From Chloracidobacterium sp. CP2_5A (GTDB lineage: Bacteria > Acidobacteriota > Blastocatellia > Chloracidobacteriales > Chloracidobacteriaceae), in NCBI GenBank assembly GCA_002254845.1, contig NKPT01000033.1:1-38596 (forward strand): a DNA stretch of 38,596 nt. The letters are read 5' to 3'. Below, one piece after another: positions 33,192 through 38,596 of this stretch. How positions within the stretch are numbered: the stretch's first letter is position 1; each line of letters opens with the position of its first letter. Made by a program: the position numbers and the translations under genes. A model generated the notes under the pieces. It made no database searches, was not told where the DNA came from, and saw only the letters and a list, made by a program, of their open reading frames with translations.

Positions 33192-33459
33192 CCGGCTGGC
33201 CCCGACGCTCCGCCGATCCCCCGCGCGTGTTGAGAAAAATGCCGATTGTATCCCCAGACACAATGCCCGCTTGGGCGAGCGTCTGGTTGGGACGTAGCTG
33301 CATATTCCGAAAGACAAGCGTAGCCCCCGGTATATTGGGGATAACGCCAGCTTCAACCAGGTTTCGCAAAATTGCATCGGCGGTCATGTCGTCAGAAACC
33401 GTGACTTCCACTTCCTTCCCGTTGTTTTCATTGCGAAAAGTAATGTCAACATCCGACAT
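33157..33459 (-). CDS. Ubiquitin-like beta-grasp protein (EsaB/YukD-like) with internal Arg-Gly-Gly
   Basis: A 100-residue protein. Residues 1-78 read as a ubiquitin-like beta-grasp domain: VDITFRNENNGKEVEVTV (beta hairpin), ADAILRNLVEAG (helix), ATLVFRNMQLRPNQTLAQAGI (strands 3-4 with the ubiquitin-like kinked segment), GDTIGIFLNTRGG (last strand). The ubiquitin hallmark Arg-Gly-Gly at 79-81 is followed by a 19-residue tail (SAERRGQPAMGCPPRPLGA). For E1-dependent conjugation the tail would have to be cut after Gly81. ATG 33459 with GAGG 9 nt upstream was preferred to an earlier TTG. It is the last gene of a strand-collinear run with a membrane zinc-ribbon protein (37 bases upstream) and an E1-like adenylyltransferase. 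The last 35 bases overlap the DICT gene on the other strand. Confidence 0.78.
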   Translation of the reverse strand: MSDVDITFRNENNGKEVEVTVSDDMTADAILRNLVEAGVIPNIPGATLVFRNMQLRPNQTLAQAGIVSGDTIGIFLNTRGGSAERRGQPAMGCPPRPLGA

Positions 33460-33496
33460 GGAGAAAGACCTCAACTCCTGATTTCAGCGTCTTGAG

Positions 33497-33832
33497 TCAC
33501 AGCGTGTAGTAATCACAGCGGGCGCAATAGCCAGCTTGCGGCTCAAAGCGGTCATCTTGGTGACAGACCTCGCACCGCGCGGGAAGCTCGGCGCGCTTCA
33601 CGAGGAAAGTGCGTTCCAGGTTGCCAGCGAGGGGGGCGTCGCCACGGTCGCCGCTATAGTTGCGCCGGTGCAAGTCAACATAGTAGCGGCGCGGGAACAA
33701 GAGATAGCTCCCGGGCTGATTTCCGTCTTCAAGCTCGCGTCGCCCTTGGTAAAGCTCATAGAACTCAGAGCCGCAAGAGACGACCAGAATCAGCAGGAAA
33801 AGCAGCGAACCCAAGATTGCCACGCCTTCCAT
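33497..33832 (-). CDS. Small membrane-anchored zinc-ribbon protein
   Basis: A 111-residue protein: one N-terminal hydrophobic helix (about 4-20, ending in VVSC), a linker with many Arg, Tyr and Asp residues, and a C-terminal zinc ribbon with Cys87, Cys90, Cys103 and Cys106 (CEVC, 12-residue loop, CARC). The protein probably sits in the inner membrane with the ribbon in the cytoplasm. I do not recognise a named family. It lies between the E1-like gene (114 bases upstream) and the ubiquitin-like gene (37 bases downstream), so a role as membrane target, adaptor or RING-like factor for the module is a natural guess. An alternative in-frame ATG at 33901 would add 23 residues encoded partly by a 12-bp tandem repeat (VQLGVQLG). 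Confidence 0.7.
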   Translation of the reverse strand: MEGVAILGSLLFLLILVVSCGSEFYELYQGRRELEDGNQPGSYLLFPRRYYVDLHRRNYSGDRGDAPLAGNLERTFLVKRAELPARCEVCHQDDRFEPQAGYCARCDYYTL

Positions 33833-33850
33833 ATCGCCCGCGCCCTTTCC

Positions 33851-33883
33851 AAGCTGAACTCCAAGCTGAACTCGAAGCTGGAC
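33851..33883. repeat. 12-bp tandem repeat before the zinc-ribbon gene
   Basis: AAGCTGAACTCC and AAGCTGAACTCG stand head to tail (33851-33874) with a partial third copy (AAGCTGGAC). It lies in the gap between the E1-like and zinc-ribbon genes, or, with the upstream start, encodes a QLGV-type repeat. Such repeats can change copy number and so alter the spacing or the N-terminus. Confidence 0.6.
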
Positions 33884-33946
33884 ATCGCCCGCCGTCGTCA
33901 TCGGGAGCGCCCCGCCGCCGCGCGGACAGACAACGCTCGCCTCGAG

Positions 33947-35209
33947 TTAGTCCGTCTGCCGTCCCCAATCCGCGAGGACAGCCGCTAAGTCACCTGTCAG
34001 CTCGCAAGCCCAGCTACGACCCGCGCGGTCTTCAACCGTCAAGATATGCAAGGGAGGCACGCCAAGCTGACGCAGCGCGCGCTCCTCATCCTCGCGCGTC
34101 ATGGGCGCGTCTCCAAAGCGATGACGCGAGAACCGGGTTACAACTTCAATATAGCCCGCCGTCGTGACAGGGTGCGAAATCAGCTCGTTTATAGCAAAAC
34201 CGCCCGCAGTTGGACAGCGCCCGCAAACCAGCTCATCCTCGTACAGCAGATGCGCCGGGCGCTCAATCGCCATCGGTCGCCCACAGCGGCGGCAGGCCAT
34301 GCGTCGAATGTAGCGTCGTCCCAAATGCACCGTCACGCCGCTGCCCAGCCGCGCCTCCAGCGCATCGAGCGCCTGCCGCAACGAGGCGTCGGCGCCAATA
34401 GGCAGCTCCACCACCTGCTCAAGGCGACCATGCGCGAGGCAATGCGGATCAAGCGGCAACTGAATGGCATGAAGGCTATGCGTCCAGCCGTTATAGATGC
34501 GCCGAACCCCAAAGGCGACCGGCTCGCCATGGAGAATTTTCACCGCTTCCTGCACCTGAAGCGCGGAGGTCAACGCCGATGTCACCTGGATGGCGGGCAG
34601 CCGCTCCTCCAGCAGGTAGCGCTGCCGGACCTGCTCGCAAGAGTCGTACCGCGAGCGGGCATCGGCAAGTTGATCAGGCGTGATCGCGCACTCGAAGCAG
34701 GGGCCCGCGTCCGCCGAAAAAGCGGTGACGCTGCCGGTCAGCTCATACATGCCGGCATTCACCCACGGCACGCCAACCGCCCGCGCCGCGCGGTTGATAG
34801 ATAGCCGCGCCTCGTCGTTGTCCACGCAGCCCAGAATCAAATCAACCCGCCGGAAAAGCCCCAGCCCAATGTCCCAAACCAAATCGGCGTCCAGTCCGCG
34901 AACCAAGCCCAAAGTCTCGCGGCAAAGCGCCTGCGCCCGCTCCGCCGCAACCGCCGCCTTGCGTCGACCAATATCGGACGGCTTGAAGAAAACCGTTCGG
35001 CTCAGATTGGAGGGCGAAATGTCATCGTGGTCCACGACCAGCAGCCATCGAGCGCCAAGCAACGCCAAGTTCTTGAGCGTTTCGTTTCCCAGCGCCCCAG
35101 CCCCAACCACGAGAATGCGGGCGGCGCGAAGCGTCTCCTGCCGCCACCAGCCCAGCCGCTCCTGGCGATCAAAAAACGATTCGGCCTGCGATATTTCAGC
35201 CAAGGGCAT
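33947..35209 (-). CDS. E1-like/ThiF-family adenylyltransferase with C-terminal zinc and Ub-system domain
   Basis: A 420-residue protein. Residues about 15-230 are an E1/ThiF/MoeB adenylation domain: nucleotide loop GAGALG (36-41), VVDHDDISPSNLSR (Asp60, Arg71), Lys76, and CVDND (Asp130). CFEC (Cys171/174) and YDSCEQ (Cys191, a possible thioester cysteine) follow, then IQVTSALTSALQVQEAVKILHG, as in the ThiF branch that goes with prokaryotic ubiquitin-like proteins. Residues about 300-335 add a zinc ribbon (CRRC 306-309, CGRC 329-332), and the end (LGVPPLHILTVEDRAG) has the RHODANESE-free C-terminus of that branch. It should adenylate the C-terminus of a ubiquitin-like protein. ATG 35209 has GGAG 5 nt upstream. 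It lies 89 bases after the TPR lipoprotein on the same strand. Confidence 0.83.
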   Translation of the reverse strand: MPLAEISQAESFFDRQERLGWWRQETLRAARILVVGAGALGNETLKNLALLGARWLLVVDHDDISPSNLSRTVFFKPSDIGRRKAAVAAERAQALCRETLGLVRGLDADLVWDIGLGLFRRVDLILGCVDNDEARLSINRAARAVGVPWVNAGMYELTGSVTAFSADAGPCFECAITPDQLADARSRYDSCEQVRQRYLLEERLPAIQVTSALTSALQVQEAVKILHGEPVAFGVRRIYNGWTHSLHAIQLPLDPHCLAHGRLEQVVELPIGADASLRQALDALEARLGSGVTVHLGRRYIRRMACRRCGRPMAIERPAHLLYEDELVCGRCPTAGGFAINELISHPVTTAGYIEVVTRFSRHRFGDAPMTREDEERALRQLGVPPLHILTVEDRAGRSWACELTGDLAAVLADWGRQTD

Positions 35210-35298
35210 CGCAGCTCCAACCGGCGCGAAAAGAGGAAAAAGATTGACCGTAGCCGGGAGCGGCTACGGTCGCGCAGAGGCTCGCTTGAAAATAAAGT

Positions 35299-36153
35299 CT
35301 AACTGCCCCCGGACAACTCCGCCGCAGCTTGGCGATTGAGCTCCTGAAACTTCTCAACGGCCACTTGCGCGTCCTTTTCAAGCTGCGCGACGAGCTGCGC
35401 ATCCACGGTCGCCTTCGCCTGCTCCTTGAGCAAGAGCGACTTGTAGCTATAGGCATTCGCGTACTGCGGGTCGGCTGCGATGGCCTTCTCGATAAAGCTT
35501 AGCCCGGTTCGCGCTGCCTGGAGCAGCGCGTCAATATCTTCCTTCTTCCACTTGTCCGGCTTCGCCACCTCCGGCAGCTTGCCCGGCACTTGGGTTTCAT
35601 ACTTCTTCGATATCTTTGTCGCCTCATTCCAGTAAATGACGCCAATCGAATAGAGACACTCGGCTTTCGTGGTTGGCTTTTGATTCGGAAGCTCAGCGCG
35701 CTTTTGCAGCCATTCCTGATAGCTTTTCTGGTCATCTAAGGTTTTGTAGAGATCGGCGATAAAAGCGTAGACCTGATCGCGATCGCGGTCTTTCAAGCGG
35801 GCATCGTTCTCCGGCTTAAGCAACTCTTTATACGCCTCAATCGCCATTTTCGCCGTCTTGACTTGCTCTTCCCCATCCTCGCTGCCGACGCGCGAGCGAA
35901 TGGCGGTGGCGTAAAACAGCTTTGCCTGGACGAACTCAGGGTCGCGCTCTATGGCCTCCTTGAAAATCTTCTCGGCTTTATCGAAGCGCCCCTTGTTGTA
36001 CTCGCGGGCCCCTTGATTCAGCAAGTCCTTAGCAATGAGCTTATTGCACCCGGACATCCCAAATGAGAGGAAGACGGCGCCACACAGGGGCGCCGCCTTG
36101 CGGAAAGCCAATGTCAGCCACCCGAAAGAGACCTGCTGTTTCTGCATTGTCAT
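35299..36153 (-). CDS. TPR-repeat lipoprotein
   Basis: A 284-residue protein with an N-terminal signal ending in a lipobox-like FGMSGC, so it is probably lipid-anchored. At least two tetratricopeptide-like units follow: GAREYNKGRFDKAEKIFKEAI (about 48-68) and CLYSIGVIYWNEA near the middle, then FIEKAIAADPQYANAYSYKSLL (about 213-240). Lys/Gln-rich composition suggests a coiled, charged surface. Similar TPR lipoproteins accompany ExbB/ExbD genes in Acidobacteria and Bacteroidetes as accessory Ton-complex or outer-membrane factors. It lies 10 bases from exbD, so the operon tonB-exbB-exbD-exbD-TPR is tight. ATG 36153 has no strong ribosome binding site. Confidence 0.78.
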   Translation of the reverse strand: MTMQKQQVSFGWLTLAFRKAAPLCGAVFLSFGMSGCNKLIAKDLLNQGAREYNKGRFDKAEKIFKEAIERDPEFVQAKLFYATAIRSRVGSEDGEEQVKTAKMAIEAYKELLKPENDARLKDRDRDQVYAFIADLYKTLDDQKSYQEWLQKRAELPNQKPTTKAECLYSIGVIYWNEATKISKKYETQVPGKLPEVAKPDKWKKEDIDALLQAARTGLSFIEKAIAADPQYANAYSYKSLLLKEQAKATVDAQLVAQLEKDAQVAVEKFQELNRQAAAELSGGS

Positions 36154-36163
36154 AGGAAGTCAC

Positions 36164-36601
36164 TCAGTCAAGGTTATCAATTTGCAGGCCAATCGGAGCC
36201 GCCCCCGCGCCTTTCGCAATATCAATGAGCTTGAGGACTCGCTCATACTGAACATCCCGCGGTCCCTTGATGAAGGCGGCGCGCAGGTCAGACGGGCGCT
36301 TTTCCAAGAATTCCTTTAGCTCGCGCTTGAGCTGGTCCTCTGTTTTCTCTTGAGAGTTCCACTTGATGATCCCTTGGCGATCAATCGTCAACACCGGGAA
36401 GATCGTGTCGCTCGGCGACTGCTGCTGCTCTTTGGGCTTTTCTGGAATTTTGCTCTCAAAGCGATGAGGGTCCTTGTGCTTGATGACCATAAAAATAATG
36501 ATCATCACCAATAAAACGTCAATAAGCGGCGTAATATTGACATCGGGGCGCGGGCCGCTGGTATCGCTACCGCTAGGCCCGCCGCCAGTTGACATAGCCA
36601 T
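36164..36601 (-). CDS. exbD: ExbD/TolR-family protein (second copy)
   Basis: A 145-residue ExbD/TolR protein. A short cytoplasmic start, one membrane helix with the essential proton-channel Asp in ITPLIDVLLVMIIIF, and a periplasmic domain. The periplasmic linker has a Gln/Ser-rich patch and FIKGPRDVQYERV near the C-terminus. GGAGG lies 9 nt upstream of ATG 36601. It follows another ExbD gene by 73 bases; the two differ in the periplasmic half and may form mixed complexes with the ExbB encoded upstream. Confidence 0.9.
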   Translation of the reverse strand: MAMSTGGGPSGSDTSGPRPDVNITPLIDVLLVMIIIFMVIKHKDPHRFESKIPEKPKEQQQSPSDTIFPVLTIDRQGIIKWNSQEKTEDQLKRELKEFLEKRPSDLRAAFIKGPRDVQYERVLKLIDIAKGAGAAPIGLQIDNLD

Positions 36602-36674
36602 GGCGACTGTCCTCCATTTAGACTCGCTGCTCGGTTACGCCACCCTGACAGGCCGCTCAGGATGGGGCAAGCGT

Positions 36675-37106
36675 TCACTTTTTCTTGCGCTTCTCAGTGA
36701 CCAGTCCAATTCGGTCAATGCCGGCGTTTCGAATGGCGTCCACTGTCATGACCACTTCGCCATACGGGACAGTCTTTTCGGCGCGGATATAAACGACTTG
36801 ATCCTCTTTCTTGGCCTTTTCACGCATGAGTCGCTTGATGCGCTCGACCAGCTCAGTTCGAGGCACGGGATCGCGCCCAACATAATATTGCCCAGCTTGG
36901 GGGATTGAAACCACGACCGAGGTGTCTTTCGTGATATTCGGATCCTCATCCGGGTTATCGTTTTCCGGCAGGTTGACGTTGATGCCCTGAGAAAGCAAGG
37001 GCGTCACCACGATGAAAATAATCAACAACACCAGCATGACGTCCACCATGGGCGTCACATTGATGTCGCTATTGTAACTGCCACCTCCGCCAGCGGACAT
37101 TCCCAT
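36675..37106 (-). CDS. exbD: ExbD/TolR-family protein (first copy)
   Basis: A 143-residue ExbD/TolR protein with the helix VTPMVDVMLVLLIIFIV, holding the proton-carrying Asp, and a periplasmic region that reads YYVGRDPVP and VVYIRAEKTVPYGEVV, the fold of ExbD. A start with glycines (MSAGGGGSYNSD) is common. It begins three bases after the exbB stop (TAAGTCATG), so the proteins are translated together. With ExbB it should use the proton gradient to energise TonB. Confidence 0.93.
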   Translation of the reverse strand: MGMSAGGGGSYNSDINVTPMVDVMLVLLIIFIVVTPLLSQGINVNLPENDNPDEDPNITKDTSVVVSIPQAGQYYVGRDPVPRTELVERIKRLMREKAKKEDQVVYIRAEKTVPYGEVVMTVDAIRNAGIDRIGLVTEKRKKK

Positions 37107-37109
37107 GAC

Positions 37110-37865
37110 TTAGCGCGCTCCTCGCCGCTTGAGGAAGTAATCAATCAACTCGGATGACGAGTTTTCCATCTCGACGTTGTAAGCTTCGACCTTGCTGGTG
37201 AAGTAGTTGAACATCCACACCGCCGGCACCGCCACCAGCAGCCCGAACGCCGTCTCGATCAACGCCTCGGAGATGCCGCCCGCCACAGCGCCAATGCCCG
37301 CCCCTTCGGCTTCCTTCATCCCCTGGAAGGCGTTGATGATCCCGATTACCGTCCCAAACAAGCCAACGAATGGCGCCGTCGAGCCGATGGTCGCCAGACC
37401 TGAAAGGCCTTTCTTGAACTCGGCCATCTTGACCGCCACGGCCCGCTGCAGGGCGCGCTTGGAGGCTTCGATGACATCGCCGGAAAGCTGAGCGTCGTTC
37501 TGGTGCGCCCGAAATTCCTGTAAGCCGGCATTCACAACAACTGCCAAATGGCTCTTGCGATGCTGGTCGGCAATGTTGATCGCCTCTTCGATGCGATCAT
37601 TCTTCAACGCCTGAGCCACCTTTGGGGCAAACTCGCGGGACTGGGTCTTAGCCTGCGTATAGGTCAGAAACCGCTCCACCATGATCGCGATGGAATAAAC
37701 CGACATAAGAAACAGAATGATGGCGACGGCCAGCGCCGTTGGACCCATCTTCCGAATCATGCCGAGCAGGGTAAAGTCTTCAGTTTCGGCCTTGCCGCCT
37801 TCCTGGGCGAACATAATAAGCGCCTGCATCGTCAGCAAGCCGAACTTCGTGAAAAGCAACGTCAT
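37110..37865 (-). CDS. exbB: ExbB/TolQ-family proton channel
   Basis: A 251-residue polytopic protein of the MotA/TolQ/ExbB family: first helix near 43-63, a cytoplasmic loop, then GLSGLATIGSTAPFVGLFGTVIGIINAF and EALIETAFGLLVAVPAVW, the two conserved later helices that line the channel. It forms the inner-membrane proton channel with ExbD. GGAGG lies 10 nt upstream of ATG 37865. The tonB stop lies 161 bases upstream behind a terminator, so exbB probably has its own promoter; I do not see a clear consensus. Downstream genes exbD, exbD, the TPR lipoprotein, E1-like, zinc ribbon and ubiquitin-like follow in one direction. Confidence 0.94.
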   Translation of the reverse strand: MTLLFTKFGLLTMQALIMFAQEGGKAETEDFTLLGMIRKMGPTALAVAIILFLMSVYSIAIMVERFLTYTQAKTQSREFAPKVAQALKNDRIEEAINIADQHRKSHLAVVVNAGLQEFRAHQNDAQLSGDVIEASKRALQRAVAVKMAEFKKGLSGLATIGSTAPFVGLFGTVIGIINAFQGMKEAEGAGIGAVAGGISEALIETAFGLLVAVPAVWMFNYFTSKVEAYNVEMENSSSELIDYFLKRRGAR

Positions 37866-37977
37866 GAGATGTCATCCTCCAAAGGTAGAGAGAAAGCTTC
37901 GAAGATATTTGGAACGGGGGCTTACGCTCGCCCGGTCTGACGAGAGGCGAACGCGGACATCGCGCTTTGGCATCGGC

Positions 37978-38016
37978 AAAAATCGCCGTCGCTAGCCACG
38001 CTACAGTGACGACGGC
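37978..38016 (-). terminator. Terminator after tonB
   Basis: On the minus strand GCCGTCG (38016-38010) pairs with CGACGGC (37991-37985) across an 18-base loop that can itself form CAC/GTG, followed by GATTTTT (five T at 37982-37978). It lies 11 bases after the tonB stop and separates tonB from exbB. Confidence 0.7.
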
Positions 38017-38026
38017 GGCGGTCAAC

Positions 38027-38596
38027 TTAGTTGAGCACAAAGTTAAACGTAATGGCCCCGGACACTTTCACAGGCTGACCATTGAGAATCGTTGGCTTGA
38101 ACGTCCACCGGCGGGCAGCGCTCACCGCCGCTTGCTGAAGCAAGGGCGGACCGCTCACGGGACGGGCGCTGACCACATTTCCTTTTTCATCAATCACAAT
38201 TTCAACCACCACGGGGCCCTGAATGCGCGCCGACTTGGCGACGGGGGGGTAGTCAGGCTGGACTCGGTTGATCGCGTTCCCTTTGAGAACCCCTTCGCTT
38301 TTACGAACGGGACCCGTCGGCACTTGCGCGTCCTTTGGCGGATCCGGCGGCGGCGGTGGCGCGGCGTCGCCCGTGCTGCCCGGCACGCCGCCTGGCACGC
38401 CGCCCGGCACGCCGCCCGGCACGCCGCCGACAACTCCTGAAGCATCGCTGCTGCCGGCGTCGCCCACTCGCGACCGAAGCTGAGCTTGCTTTGGAATCTC
38501 CTTGATTTCCTTCGGCACTTCCTTGGGCGCGGTAAAGGTGTCGTCAATCACCGGAGCCTTCGTCTGCGGGGCTGACGTCGCGGCGGACGGCGGGGG
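38027..38596 (-). CDS. tonB: TonB-family protein (5' end outside the window)
   Basis: The C-terminal 189 residues of a TonB protein; the reading frame is open to the window edge, so the membrane anchor is not seen. Layout: a Pro/Lys-rich linker (TAPKEVPKEIKEIPK), a Gly-Val-Pro-Gly tandem repeat region, a PPPPPDPPKD segment, and the C-terminal TonB domain: VQPDYPPVAKSARIQGPVVVEIVIDEKG, ending ITFNFVLN. The YP motif and the RIQG turn are typical. It spans the periplasm to drive outer-membrane receptors, with ExbB/ExbD encoded downstream, though a terminator separates them. Confidence 0.93.
   Translation of the reverse strand, partial: PPPSAATSAPQTKAPVIDDTFTAPKEVPKEIKEIPKQAQLRSRVGDAGSSDASGVVGGVPGGVPGGVPGGVPGSTGDAAPPPPPDPPKDAQVPTGPVRKSEGVLKGNAINRVQPDYPPVAKSARIQGPVVVEIVIDEKGNVVSARPVSGPPLLQQAAVSAARRWTFKPTILNGQPVKVSGAITFNFVLN
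38381..38428 (-). repeat. 12-bp tandem repeat inside tonB
   Basis: Four nearly identical 12-bp units (consensus CGGCACGCCGCC on the plus strand; one unit starts T) encode Gly-Gly-Val-Pro repeated. In frame, so copy-number changes would lengthen or shorten the linker without breaking the protein. Confidence 0.85.

Overview
The window is about 38.6 kb of gene-dense, GC-rich bacterial chromosome of roughly 60% GC. I see no phage, insertion sequence or CRISPR array. Nearly every gene is a single-copy housekeeping or metabolic gene. The mix suggests a Gram-negative member of the Acidobacteriota, possibly a chlorophototroph such as Chloracidobacterium. It includes heptose kinase, PlsC, TonB/ExbB/ExbD, a six-domain ribosomal protein S1, SelA, a fused phytol-kinase/phytyl-phosphate-kinase-like protein and 4-hydroxyphenylpyruvate dioxygenase. 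That assignment is inference; no photosystem or 16S gene lies in the window.

Left third (1-11 kb): a minus-strand SDR reductase faces a 40-residue single-helix membrane micro-protein that has its own ribosome binding site and terminator. Next comes the two-domain phytol/phytyl-phosphate kinase-like membrane protein. It is followed by the decayed remains of a protein kinase fused to a formylglycine-generating-enzyme-like domain. A minus-strand group holds serine acetyltransferase and two tandem thymidylate-kinase-like genes, one of which lacks the P-loop lysine. A plus-strand group (hppD, an acyl-CoA-ligase-like gene, an AIM24-family gene) converges on a plsC-cdd pair.

Middle (11-28.7 kb): mostly minus-strand genes. 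They are a secreted subtilisin-like protease, queE, a translationally coupled SDR-glycosyltransferase pair, an M14 carboxypeptidase with citrate synthase, a heptose kinase, trpS with an isoprenylcysteine-methyltransferase-like gene, an MFS transporter, a closely coupled fumarylacetoacetase-family/selA pair and a large polytopic membrane protein. A dipeptide-epimerase-like gene is on the plus strand. A stretch of about 600 bases (20666-21265) has no gene I can support. HppD and the fumarylacetoacetase-family protein could be two steps of tyrosine catabolism, though they are 18 kb apart.

Right part (28.7-38.6 kb): tRNA-Lys(CTT), a type II NADH dehydrogenase, rpsA and tRNA-Gly(GCC). Three promoters there share a TTGACA -35 box, and two of them share the longer GCTTGACAAGC. 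After a plus-strand DICT-domain gene comes the most interesting block, all on the minus strand. In transcription order it is tonB (cut by the window edge), a terminator, exbB, exbD, exbD, a TPR lipoprotein, an E1/ThiF-like adenylyltransferase, a small membrane-anchored zinc-ribbon protein and a ubiquitin-like beta-grasp protein. The last carries an Arg-Gly-Gly motif followed by a 19-residue tail. This looks like a compact ubiquitin-like activation module placed behind a Ton energy-transduction operon, and it is my main candidate for a poorly described system.
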